A stretch of DNA of 64,000 nucleotides from Ceratorhiza oryzae-sativae (Eukaryota > Basidiomycota > Agaricomycetes > Cantharellales > Ceratobasidiaceae), in contig JARWMV010000067.1 in the NCBI GenBank assembly GCA_030998015.1, forward strand, positions 20,170-84,169. Direction: 5' to 3'. Both the position numbers and the translations under genes were made by a program. This document shows positions 32,894-41,242 of this stretch, in pieces (positions within the stretch are counted from its first letter, which is position 1; the number at the start of each line of letters is the position of its first letter). The notes under the pieces are model-generated. The model was not told where the DNA came from, did no database searches, and saw only the letters and a program-made list of their open reading frames with translations.

Positions 32894-33553
32894 CATAATT
32901 CCTAAATTTAGCGAAAAATAAATTGCTATTAACCCCGTGTATAGAAATGTTGTTGACATTTCTTAACCCAAAATCGCTTCGCCTGAGATCTCTGGCCAGG
33001 ACGATTTATTCTGGTACTTTACCCTGCCGAAATCCTAGGTATACTTTCAGTATAGCCTAGGATTTTAGCCGACGGGAAATTGACGTCTGCAAAAAAGTCA
33101 GTTGGTCTGACCAGATCAACTTCCGTCAATTATCCCACCGTATGCCCCCTGATATTGTGAAATTTGGACTGATGCTGGTCTAAGGTCCAGCAAGATTTTA
33201 TAAATCTTGCATGGAGACAGACCAGCACAAGGTATTGCGAGGTAGCCTGGACCCCAGAGGTTCCAGGCTACCTCGGAATCAGAGTCCAAAATCCGACGGG
33301 TCGATCAATGATAAGACTGTGAAAGTTGGCTCAGCGCGGGCAGTAAAGCCCGTACTAAGTACGGCGATCTTAGTGCCAGGAATCCCATCTTCAAACTCGT
33401 TAGCGCGATCGAAGATTGCGCTCGGGCTTATCAAGGCCACAGAGTTTGCTGACGTACAACCAAATCTTATTTATTTTTGCTTTTTCTTTACTTGCCAAAA
33501 ATAAATAACTTCAATATTGTGTTACCGTATCTTATCCTATTATTAATTAACAA
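32894..33553. other. GC-richer unassigned block with several hairpins
   Basis: Contains stems ATCCTAGGTATACT/AGTATAGCCTAGGAT (~33030), GTCCAGCAAGATTT/AAATCTTGCATGGA (~33187) and family I3. An open stretch ending near 33504 shows no family I recognise. Base composition from ~33285 to 33460 is richer in GC than the surrounding introns. It could be a decayed structured RNA or a HEG leader. The last ~50 bases lead into the HEG-f start. Confidence 0.4.
33229..33286 (-). mobile_element. Family I hairpin in intron 3
   Basis: Same form as at 30076, between the GTCCAGCAAGATTT stem and the GC-richer block. Confidence 0.78.
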
Positions 33554-34125
33554 ATGCTAAAAATTTATTTATTTCTGTTATTGTTTCTAATGGCGCCTTT
33601 GTCGTCATTAGTTTTACAATCTCCCTTAGATGGGATTTTTCTTTGTTCTTTGGTGCCTGTAAAACCCCACGATAAAAGTGAAGGGTTTATCCCTTGGAGA
33701 ATTACATCTGCTGGTGTAAATGCTCAAAACGCTTTAATACAGTTTTTTTCTTGGCTTCCTGAAGACAGCCTAGTTAAATTATTTATTAACAATCATTGTT
33801 TACACTTGTTAAAAATGGGATTTTTAGCTAAAGAACACACTGGAGTATGTTCTTCATTAACTTCTTTAGATTCAATGTTGTCTAACAGTAATTTAAAAGA
33901 TTGTGCTAAATTAAGAACTCCTGAAATTGCTTTTGATGATCTAGATAGTAGTTATATTTATTTCTTTATTAATAAAGATAGTCTAAGACGCTATGTTGGA
34001 TCAACTATTAATCCTGTAAGTAGACTTCATAATTACATACATTCTTGGACTTACGGTAGACAAGGTTTATTAAACGAAATGCGAACAACTGGTGGAGGCT
34101 TTGATAATTATTATTTCTTACCTGC

Positions 34126-34317
34126 ACTCGAGAATGCATGTAGATTTGGCGTCCCATCAATGGGACACCAAATCATGCACTCTCGGCCGCGCCGGCCGCG
34201 CTGGGGACGCCCGAAATGCGCTTTATACCTCCAAAACCACCCCCAAACAATGCAGCGTAGCTGCACATGTTTGGAGGTGTTTTTGGAAACCATTCGGGCG
34301 GTCCCAACGCGACGGTA
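34126..34317 (-). mobile_element. Family E element E2 with nested C-type hairpin, in HEG-f
   Basis: Same frame as E3, but with ~75 extra bases (CTCCAAAACCACC … GGTGTTTTTGGAAAC) inserted in the terminal arm, splitting CGCCCGAAA from CCATTCGGGCG. Confidence 0.85.
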
Positions 34318-34529
34318 TTTAAAACACCAAATTACCTAAATTTATTTATTGAGTTAAACCCGCAAATAAAATTAGACGCCAAATCTATGTTCATATTGAA
34401 CTGCTTTTCAGAGTTTCATGTTAGATTGTTAGAACAGAGTATAATTTCACATCTAAATCCTGAAATTAATGATCCTAAAGTTTCAGTAAGTTTTACTTTT
34501 GCAGCTATTGACATTGAAGAATACAATCC

Positions 34530-34701
34530 CCGCCGGCGTTAGAGGGAATCTGAAAGATTCCCTCGTAGAAAATGACGACCGTTCGTCATTTTCAGCCGGC
34601 GGCTAAATATCGATATTATGCCGCGCACTAGCAATCGCAAACGGTTGCGATTGCTCACGTTGGTTGGTGGGACAAGTCCCACCAGCAACTAACGCGCGCG
34701 G
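34530..34701 (-). mobile_element. Family A element in HEG-f
   Basis: Inverted copy with a slightly different last arm (AATCTGAAAGATT). 174 bases separate the flanking in-frame codons. Confidence 0.9.
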
Positions 34702-34763
34702 TGGAACAATTCTCACCCAATCTCTGTTTTTGATATAGCAGGAAATTTATTTAATACTTATGA

Positions 34764-35010
34764 CCCGTGCACGCCTGCGAACGCCTTGGCTTAAGCCAAG
34801 CAAGCTTGGCTCATATTGACCTTAAGGTCAATAATCAAGCCAAGGCGGCCCTGGCGTGCGCGCGGCGTCTGATTCCGAGGTACCCTGGAACTTAAAGTTC
34901 CAGGGTACCTCGCAATACCTCGCCGCGAACGCGGCCTCGATAACCATACCCACGGGTCAACAGCATGTATTTATATATAAATACAATGCTGGTTGACCCT
35001 AAGCGGGGGT
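34764..35010 (+). mobile_element. Family B element B6 in HEG-f
   Basis: Between TATGA repeats. Removal with one repeat rejoins LFNTYDSINKAK in frame. Confidence 0.88.
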
Positions 35011-35135
35011 ATGATTCTATTAATAAAGCTAAATCAGCGTTAGGTTTAACAGAATATGACATCAGATGGAATAGAAATAGAGTAAATCACTTTGTTTTAT
35101 GTCCGAAACCTAATTTGCATCTTCGAATTGTAGAT

Positions 35136-35307
35136 CCGCCGGCGTTAGAGGGAATCTGAAAGATTCCCTCGTAGAAAATGACGACCGTTCGTCATTTTCA
35201 GCCGGCGGCTAAATATCGATATTATTCCGCGCACTAGCAATCGCAAACGGTTGCGATTGCTTACGTTGGTTGGTGGGACAAGTCCCACCAGCAACTAACG
35301 CGCGCGG
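35136..35307 (-). mobile_element. Family A element, diverged, in HEG-f
   Basis: Inverted copy with base changes (ATTCCGCGCA and GCTTACGTT in place of the usual forms). Phase across it is not kept. Confidence 0.9.
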
Positions 35308-35509
35308 ACAATCAATTTCATCTTCAGCACCCTTATCTTCTTTTGAGAAATTATTACCTGTTATCGGAATAAACTTAGAAGAAATTCCTAAAGGTGTTAT
35401 CCATGCATATTTAGACGATAAAGAAACACTTTATGGGGAATTTCACTCTGCTTCTGAGTTTGCAACAACTAATAACTTAAACCCTTGGCAAGCCTACCGT
35501 TATATTAAT

Positions 35510-35554
35510 TACCCCTGCCAGGACGTGCACTTTAGTGCAGTTCCCTAGGCAGGG
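35510..35554 (+). mobile_element. Family D hairpin D4 in HEG-f
   Basis: Variant with compensating changes (GTGCACTTTAGTGC), so the inner stem is preserved. Confidence 0.8.
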
Positions 35555-35607
35555 AAAGAAAAACAAATACCTATTGCAGGGGGAATCCTGACGGTATATC
35601 TTTGTTG

Positions 35608-35670
35608 TACCCTGTAGACCCCCAACAATTGATTGCAGCGTGTACTTGTACACGCTGACGACAGGGTAAC
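35608..35670. repeat. C-like hairpin C8 in HEG-f
   Basis: TACCCTGT/ACAGGGTA stem around GCGTGTACTTGTACACGC. Confidence 0.7.
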
Positions 35671-35813
35671 CCTTCATATCGGGAAACATTACTAGAAATT
35701 CAGGATAAAAAAAACTGGCCAGTTGTTTCAATAGATACTTTAGACAACAATTTAGTTCGTTTCCATAATAATCCAAATGCAGCTCGAGCAGAGCTATCTG
35801 ATTTATTAGGCAT

Positions 35814-35861
35814 TACCCCTGCCTGGGCAACTGCGCTTTAGCGCACGTCTTGGCAGGGGTA
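35814..35861 (-). mobile_element. Family D hairpin D5 in HEG-f
   Basis: CCCCTGCCTGGGCAACTGCG and its complement; follows DLLGI. Confidence 0.8.
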
Positions 35862-35966
35862 GGATTTAAAACCTTCACGGGGATTTACCCAGACTTATAT
35901 TACAGGCCCTGTTCGAGACGGTAAAATCACTGCACCTTCTAAGTTCAAAAAACGGTTTAAACTATC

Positions 35967-36085
35967 ACTCGAGAATGCATGTAGATTTGGCGTCCCATCA
36001 ATGGGACACCAAATCATGCACTCTCGGCCGCGCCGGCCGCGTTGGGGACGCCCGAAACCATTCGGGCGGTCCCAACGCGACGGTA
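35967..36085 (-). mobile_element. Family E element E3, without insertion
   Basis: The terminal arm is intact (GGACGCCCGAAACCATTCGG), giving the empty-site form for E2 and E4. Near the end of HEG-f. Confidence 0.88.
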
Positions 36086-36127
36086 TGGTTGAAAGACTAT
36101 ATTAAAAAAGATTCTTAATTTCCCTGT

Positions 36128-36243
36128 AGACCCCCAATAATTGCAATGTCGCCATTGACCCCCCAAACTGATGCAGCTATGCTGCATTGTTTGGGGGGGT
36201 AATGGCCCTCCCAATACGTTGGCCTTACAGGCTTGGTAACGCA
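36128..36243. mobile_element. Family C multiple hairpin C7
   Basis: A further CCCCCAATAATTGCAATG segment, the double hairpin of C4 type, then a family A copy 9 bases on. Confidence 0.78.
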
Positions 36244-36252
36244 GTAGCATGT

Positions 36253-36474
36253 CCGCCGGCGTTAGAGGGAATCCTCAGATGAGGTAGCCTTGACCATGAG
36301 TCTCATGGTCCAGGCTACCTCCCATAAAGATTCCCTCGTAGAAAATGACGACCGTTCGTCATTTTCAGCCGGCGGCTAAATATCGATATTATGCCGCGCA
36401 CTAGCAATCGCAAACGGTTGCGATTGCTCACGTTGGTTGGTGGGACAAGTCCCACCAGCAACTAACGCGCGCGG
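36253..36474 (-). mobile_element. Family A element with nested hairpin
   Basis: Inverted 222-nt copy flanked by GCATGT and ACATGC, again within a small palindrome. Confidence 0.9.
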
Positions 36475-36845
36475 ACATGCTGCGACAGGGAACCCTCCGC
36501 GCTTAGATCATTAGAGGCGCGGCCCATGCGCGGAGAGCTCCTCCCAAATCACGATAAGAGGACAAGTCAAAAATCCGTCGGGTCGTAGGGGAAAGTAAAC
36601 AAATATTATAAAAAATACATGCCACAAATTTTAGGGTAACAGCCTTAACCGGTAACGGTTATGAAAAATTACTCTGTATGCTAGGATAACCTTAATATTT
36701 GAATACCCGCTAAGTCTTTGAACGACTATGGGTCATAATTTCAATATATAATATAGGTCAATTAGCAGGAACCGACCAATAATTAAGTTCCCCAGAGACT
36801 ACACGAGTATACCCATAATAACCGTAATCTACAATTCGTAATAAA
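36475..36845. other. 3' part of intron 3 with core, no gene
   Basis: Holds a short GC palindrome (CCTCCGCGCTTAGATC … GCGCGGAG, ~36492-36538) and then most of the group IB core of intron 3. No reading frame of note. Confidence 0.6.
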
Positions 36846-36991
36846 ATGAATAAAAATTGTTATATGGGTAAAGACATAGTCCCATTTATGCCTCGACCCC
36901 AAGTCGGAGTTGAACAATTCCTTGGCTTGCAGGGTCGGCGCCCGAGTCTGAAGTCGTGTTGTAAACGATTACAGACGAGGGTAAAATCATA

Positions 36992-37192
36992 CCCCCGCTT
37001 AGGGTCAACCAGCATTGTATTTATATATAAATACATGCTGTTGACCCGTGGGTATGGTTATCGACCGCGTTCGCGGCGAGGTATTGCGAGGTACCCTGGA
37101 ACTTTAAGTTCCAGGGTACCTCGGAATCAGACGCCGCGCGCACGCCAGGGCCGCCTTGGCTTAAGCCAAGGCGTTCGCAGGCGTGCACGGGT
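36992..37192 (-). mobile_element. Family B element B7 (without nested hairpin)
   Basis: Between TCATA repeats near the 3' end of intron 3. Lacks two bases (CGACCGCG for CGAGGCCGCG) present in the other two copies of the unit. Confidence 0.85.
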
Positions 37193-37207
37193 CATATAAA
37201 CATTTGT

Positions 37208-37411
37208 ACCCTAGTTACAGCTGGATGTTACTTACTTCTTAGATCATCCCCATTATTAGAATATAGTTCTACTGCACTATTAGTAATCTTATGGGTAGGA
37301 GCCATAACAGCTTTCTTTGCTGCTTCTACTGGTCTATTGCAAAATGATTTAAAACGAATAATTGCGTTTAGTACTATTTCTCAAATGGGATATATTTTCT
37401 TAGCTGTTGGT
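37208..37411 (+). CDS. nad5: NADH dehydrogenase subunit 5, exon 4 (codons 251-318)
   Basis: Reads TLVTAGCYLLLRSSPLLEYS, then STALLVILWVGAITAFFAAS, TGLLQNDLKRIIAFSTISQM and GYIFLAVG. The LLQNDLKRIIAFSTISQMG block carries the conserved lysine of the antiporter-like domain. It ends in GGT (37411, a T), and intron 4 begins TTGAAAATAGG. Splicing gives [13 protein letters not shown], as in the family. The copy in arm 1 (3914-4117) is identical by eye. Confidence 0.97.
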
Positions 37412-37458
37412 TTGAAAATAGGCCCACATTAAATGCTATCAAATGCTTGAACCACCTT

Positions 37459-37600
37459 CCCTCCGCGCTCTTTGATCGCCCGCAGGGCGGCCTAAGCGCG
37501 GAGGGCTCCAATAATCGATGATTTGCGAAGGCAAATCTACACCCTGCCTAGAGAACTGCGCTTTAGCGCACGTCTTGGCAGGGGTATCGATTAGCGGGGT
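37459..37600 (-). mobile_element. F plus D composite in the intron 4 core
   Basis: Inverted copy of the HEG-c composite, here between the first core segment and the P/Q segment of a group I ribozyme. Confidence 0.82.
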
Positions 37601-37829
37601 AAGGTAAATAAGCAGGCTTAAATACGCCTCAGAGACTAGAAATAGCAATAGACAAGTGTCTATGAGATATAGTCCGAGCAATTGTGAGAACAATTGAAAT
37701 TTCCGCATATTCAATACTACCATAAAGGCGGTTACAGGGTATGCGGGTAACTTTCATCCCTGCATGGTCGCATGCCATACCGAGATTACATATAACATTA
37801 AGCATCGTCCTGAACGGAAAAGATTATGA

Positions 37830-37903
37830 CCCGTGCACGCCTGCGAACTGGCGTGCGCGCGGCGTCTGATTCCGAGGCAATACCTCGCCGCGAACGCGGC
37901 CTC
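37830..37903 (+). mobile_element. Family B element B8, stripped-down copy
   Basis: Only the outer framework remains (CCCGTGCACGCCTGCGAA, GGCGTGCGCGCGGCGTCTG, GCAATACCTCGCCGCG). The inner TTGGCTTAAGCCAA and GTACCCTGGAACT hairpins and the AT hairpin are missing. It suggests those hairpins are later additions or separable modules. Confidence 0.7.
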
Positions 37904-38324
37904 TTTTTTAGTTCATCCACCTTGTAATGAACTAAAAAGTAAGGCCAGGGCTTGTGCCAGGGTCTGTAAAAGAGAATCTAGTTGTGGTGAGCCCTGGGGT
38001 TAGAACGTACTCAGACCAAGGCTCTGCCAGTTAAGTTGGCACCCAGACCAACTGAAGTTTAACTACCCCACAGAATCGTCGCTTTGCGCTTAGATCATGA
38101 CAGCACTGGCCAAATCGGACTCTTCGACAGGGTTAGGGTAGGAGTTCTCTAGAGAATGAAGAATGACTAAGCGGAGTCTTTTGACACCGTCGACGGTGAC
38201 CCCCAATAATTGCAATGTCGCCATTGACCCCGGGTAAGATTTGCGAAGGCAAATCTACATCGATTCTCGAGGGTAATAAATCCTAGTTGTTTTCCCGACT
38301 CACGAGTCGGAACATGTCCGCCTC
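37904..38324. other. Unassigned GC-rich intron block
   Basis: No reading frame recognised. It contains short stems: GGTGAGCCC/GGGCT-like pairs, CTCTAGAGAATG, ACCGTCGACGGT (a 12-base palindrome at ~38187), CCGACTCACGAGTCGG (~38304), and a remnant of family E ending TCTCGAGGG (~38271). It looks like decayed element sequence or a lost intron core. Confidence 0.4.
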
Positions 38325-38546
38325 CCGCCGGCGTTAGAGGGAATCCTCAGATGAGGTAGCCTTGACCATGAGTCTCATGGTCCAGGCTACCTCCCATAAA
38401 GATTCCCTCGTAGAAAATGACGACCGTTCGTCATTTTCAGCCGGCGGCTAAATATCGATATTATGCCGCGCACTAGCAATCGCAAACGGTTGCGATTGCT
38501 CACGTTGGTTGGTGGGACAAGTCCCACCAGCAACTAACGCGCGCGG
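38325..38546 (-). mobile_element. Family A element with nested hairpin
   Basis: Inverted 222-nt copy. The arm 1 counterpart (2778-3000) has one extra A in the second arm loop. Confidence 0.9.
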
Positions 38547-38570
38547 ACATGCAGCGACAGGTATTTAGCA

Positions 38571-38600
38571 TTAGAGACTATCACTATACTTTAATTTAGT
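38571..38600 (+). promoter_or_regulatory. Conserved HEG 5' leader left upstream of truncated HEG-g
   Basis: TTAGAGACTATCACTATACT is followed almost at once by B9 and then the C-terminal half of HEG-g. It marks where the lost N-terminus began. Confidence 0.4.
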
Positions 38601-38603
38601 TGA

Positions 38604-38807
38604 CCCGTGCACGCCTGCGAACGCCCTGGCTTAAGCCAAGGCGGCCCTGGCGTGCGCGCGGCGTCTGATTCCGAGGTACCCTGGAACTTAAAGTTCCAGG
38701 GTACCTCGCAATACCTCGCCGCGAACGCGGCCTCGATAACCAAACCCCTCGGGTCAACAGCATGTATTTATATATAAATACAATGCTGGTTGACCCTAAG
38801 CGGGGGT
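38604..38807 (+). mobile_element. Family B element B9 at the HEG-g truncation point
   Basis: Flanked by TTGA on both sides rather than TATGA. It separates the HEG-g leader from its C-terminal half. Confidence 0.82.
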
Positions 38808-39279
38808 TTGATTTGCTAACACCTTTAAGCTTAGCCTATTTCGCTATGGATGATGGCTTTTTTAATAAAGGAGCTTTTTATTTTTGTACTGATAATTTCT
38901 CACTTGAAGATAGTAAATATTTATCCTCTATACTTAATACTAAGTTTGATTTAAATACTGCTTTACACAAAAATGGCATTAAAGACCAATATAGAGTATA
39001 AATGCCCAAATCTAAATTTAATGAGCTAGTTACATTGATTGGTCCGCATATTCATTCATCCACTCGAGAATGCATGTAGATTTGGCGTCCCATCAATGGG
39101 ACACCAAATCATGCACTCTCGGCCGCGCCGGCCGCGCTGGGGACGCCCGAAATGCGCTTTATACCTCCAAAACCACCCCCAAACAATGCAGCGTAGCTGC
39201 ACATGTTTGGAGGTGTTTTTGGAAACCATTCGGGCGGTCCCAACGCGACGGTATGCAATATAAAATAAACCCCCTCTAG
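38808..39279 (+). pseudogene. HEG-g: C-terminal half of a LAGLIDADG (type 2) endonuclease
   Basis: Begins exactly where B9 ends, with LTPLSLAYFAMDDGFFNKG (second catalytic motif AMDDG). It goes on FCTDNFSLEDSKYLSSILNT, KFDLNTALHKNGIKDQYRV, then a TAA where the family expects Tyr, then MPKSKFNELVTLIGPHIHSS, E4 and MQYKINPL, stop. The N-terminal half is gone. A leader like those of HEG-c and HEG-h remains upstream of B9 at 38571-38597, so the loss lies between leader and B9. All three copies share the stop. Confidence 0.82.
39062..39253 (-). mobile_element. Family E element E4 with nested C-type hairpin, in HEG-g
   Basis: Essentially the same filled form as E2; lies between HIHSS and MQYKINPL. 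Confidence 0.85.
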
Positions 39280-39702
39280 CTTATGGAATATATTTTTTTA
39301 TTAGAGATGCTGGCTTTGACGGTCACGGTCGAGGAGCAGGTCGAGTCACTCTGTTCACAAATCGCTATAAAAGTGATTGTAGTTATAAAATTTTAACATT
39401 GGAATAATGTTAAAATTCATTGATTGACTCTCCGCGTTAGGGATTCTATGGCGCGCTTGATCAATCAATATAACCCCCGCTCTCTAAGAGTGTGGGAGCT
39501 CTGCGGATTTTTCCGGGAGCCCTGCCTCCGGGGTTGGTCCCTGTAAGGGACCTAACCCCGAGTTGATTTTGACAAACTTTGGTCTAACTATCAGTCCTCA
39601 GCGCTTAGGCCGCGCCTAAAGGCGCGATCAGAGAGTTGGAAGAATTAATAAGCCGAATCTATCGCTATCGCTGACCCATAGATCCGTGGTAAGGCCTTAC
39701 CG
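39280..39702. other. Unassigned spacer in intron 4 with hairpins and partial G element
   Basis: Contains palindromes TTTTAACATT/AATGTTAAAA (~39392), TGATTGA/TCAATCA (~39420-39468), GGTCCCTGTAAGGGACC (~39536), a partial family G (39594-39640) and GGTAAGGCCTTACC (~39689). A stretch near 39300 could encode RDAGFDGHGRGAGRVTLFTN, which I cannot assign. Confidence 0.45.
39594..39640 (+). repeat. Partial family G element
   Basis: Only the second stem (CTCAGCGCTTAGGCCGCGCC … GAGAGTTGG) is present. Confidence 0.75.
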
Positions 39703-39731
39703 TAGGTTATCACTATACTAATTTCATATAA
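39703..39731 (+). promoter_or_regulatory. Conserved HEG 5' leader (HEG-h)
   Basis: TAGGTTATCACTATACTAAT ends at the HEG-h ATG, sharing ATCACTATACT with the HEG-g leader and ATGTTTTATTT with the HEG-c start. Confidence 0.4.
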
Positions 39732-39781
39732 ATGTTTTATTTATTCAAATCTTTTTTTCGAATAACTCTTTTGTTAATTTT

Positions 39782-39953
39782 CCGCCGGCGTTAGAGGGAA
39801 TCCTAAAGATTCCCTCGTAGAAAATGACGACCGTTCGTCATTTTCAGCCGGCGGCTAAATATCGATATTATGCCGCGCACTAGCAATCGCAAACGGTTGC
39901 GATTGCTCACGTTGGTTGGTGGGACAAGTCCCACCAGCAACTAACGCGCGCGG
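39782..39953 (-). mobile_element. Family A element in HEG-h leader
   Basis: Inverted copy followed directly by L2. Together they separate codon 17 of HEG-h from the rest. Confidence 0.9.
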
Positions 39954-40163
39954 GCCCCCGCTCTATCGGCTAAAATCTTAGGTGTAACCCAAGATTTCAG
40001 CCGCCCTGCCTAGAGAACTGCGCTTTAGCGCACGTCTTGGCAGGGGTAATAAAGCGGAGGGTCAACGACCCGTGGGCATTGTTAACGAGGCCGCGTTCGC
40101 GGCGAGCCGCGCGCACGCCAGGGCCGCCTTGGCAAGCCAAGGCGTTCGCAGGCGTGCACGGGT
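39954..40163 (-). mobile_element. Family L composite (L2)
   Basis: Inverted L copy directly after a family A in HEG-h. The A+L pair also occurs at 23265-23645, so they may have moved or been copied together. Confidence 0.82.
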
Positions 40164-40465
40164 AATAATTATTCCGTTACTATGTGCCGTTGCAATATCA
40201 TTTAATGTCGAAAACATTCAGCCAATTGGATATTGTGTAGTACTCTCTTCTTTACCATTATTAAAACCTCGAGAGGGTTTAGTGTCACGCCGGTTAACTG
40301 AATCTGAAAAATTGCAATTTACTCTTTCACCCCAATTGAAAGACATCTTGGTTGGTCTCATACTTGGTGACCTTAATGTTAACAACCGAAGGTTAGGTAT
40401 AAATCCATGTTTAAGGTTTAGACAAGGAGCTGTACATGAAGATTACCTGTTTCACTTGTATGAGC

Positions 40466-40637
40466 CCGCCGGCGTTAGAGGGAATCCTAAAGATTCCCTC
40501 GTAGAAAATGACGACCGTTCGTCATTTTCAGCCGGCGGCTAAATATCGATATTATGCCGCGCACTAGCAATCGCAAACGGTTGCGATTGCTCACGTTGGT
40601 TGGTGGGACAAGTCCCACCAGCAACTAACGCGCGCGG
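40466..40637 (-). mobile_element. Family A element in HEG-h
   Basis: Inverted copy between HLYE and EFCPSG. The phase is kept but all frames of the element are closed. Confidence 0.9.
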
Positions 40638-40883
40638 AGAATTTTGTCCTTCAGGTCCAAAAACACAAACTTTTAAGCTTAAAGTCTCGGGGAAAGTTTA
40701 TAAAGCAATATATTTTGGAACTTACGCTTTACCTTGTTTTGGTGAGTTTTTAAATATTTTTTACCAGGACGGTGTTAAAGTTGTACCAGCTAATATCGCA
40801 AATCTGTTGACACCCTCGGGCCTCGGTTATTGGATTTGCGATGATGGTGGATTCAATAAAAAAAAAGCGAACTCCTGGTATAA

Positions 40884-40985
40884 AACCCCAAATTGGGGGT
40901 GTAGATTTGCCTGCGCAAATCACCCCCAATTTAGGAGTCCTCAGCGCTTAGGCCGCGCCTAAAGGCGCGATCAGAGAGCGTTGGA
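40884..40985 (+). mobile_element. Family G element G4 in HEG-h
   Basis: Follows the second catalytic motif of HEG-h; has an extra CG near its end. Confidence 0.8.
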
Positions 40986-41105
40986 TAGGGTTATAGTCCG
41001 TGCTGGTTAACCATCACGGGGTTTTAGATAATTTTACACTAGAAGAAGTTGAACTTCTTCGAAAATTATTACTTGATAAATTTGGTTTGGAGTCTGCTCT
41101 TCATA

Positions 41106-41242
41106 ACCCCCGCTTAGGGTCAACCAGCATTGTATTTATATATAAATACATGCTGTTGACCCGAGGGGTATGGTTATCGAGGCCGCGTGACAAACCCTCC
41201 GCGCTTAGGCCGCCCTGCGGGCGATCAAAGAGCGCGGAGGTA
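41106..41242 (-). mobile_element. Partial family B followed by family F hairpin
   Basis: The AT-hairpin end of B breaks off at GAGGCCGCG. A family F palindrome (CCTCCGCGCTTAGGCCG … GCGCGGAGG) follows. Lies in the tail of HEG-h. Confidence 0.75.

Larger units (their letters stand above)
33554..36105 (+). pseudogene. HEG-f: GIY-YIG endonuclease with downstream DNA-binding repeats, interrupted
   Basis: Starts with a hydrophobic leader (MLKIYLFLLLFLMAPLSSL). The GIY-YIG domain is at ~residues 130-170 (SSYIYFFINKDSLRRYVGST, then HNYIHSWTYGRQ). After E2 comes FSEFHVRLLEQSIISHLNPE, the usual end of the nuclease domain. NUMOD1/IENR-like repeats follow: VFDIAGNLFNTY-DSINKAK (joined exactly when B6 is removed with one TATGA copy), HAYLDDKETLYGEFHSASEF, then NWPVVSIDTLDNNLVRFHN, and a tail FTQTYITGPVRDGK. 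Family A (two copies), B6, D4, C8, D5 and E3 split it. The first 260 codons are uninterrupted up to E2, so a truncated nuclease could be made. Confidence 0.83.
31892..37207 (+). ncRNA. nad5 intron 3 (group IB) with GIY-YIG HEG-f
   Basis: A 5.3 kb intron whose core lies near the 3' end: ATGCTAGGATAACC at ~36678, P/Q CAATTAGCAGG at ~36768, R CCCAGAGACTACACG at ~36791, S AAAGACATAGTCCC at ~36868. HEG-f occupies 33554-36105. The first 1.6 kb hold a broken D element, family A and B copies and an unassigned GC-richer block. B7 sits only 15 bases from the 3' splice site. Confidence 0.83.

Noticed and set aside
33211..33504. 97-codon open frame in the GC-richer block of intron 3
   Set aside because: Begins in a family I hairpin and shows no recognisable domain; listed only as an unassigned block.
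36014..36250. Minus-strand frame overlapping E3 and C7
   Set aside because: Entirely within hairpin elements and opposite to HEG-f.
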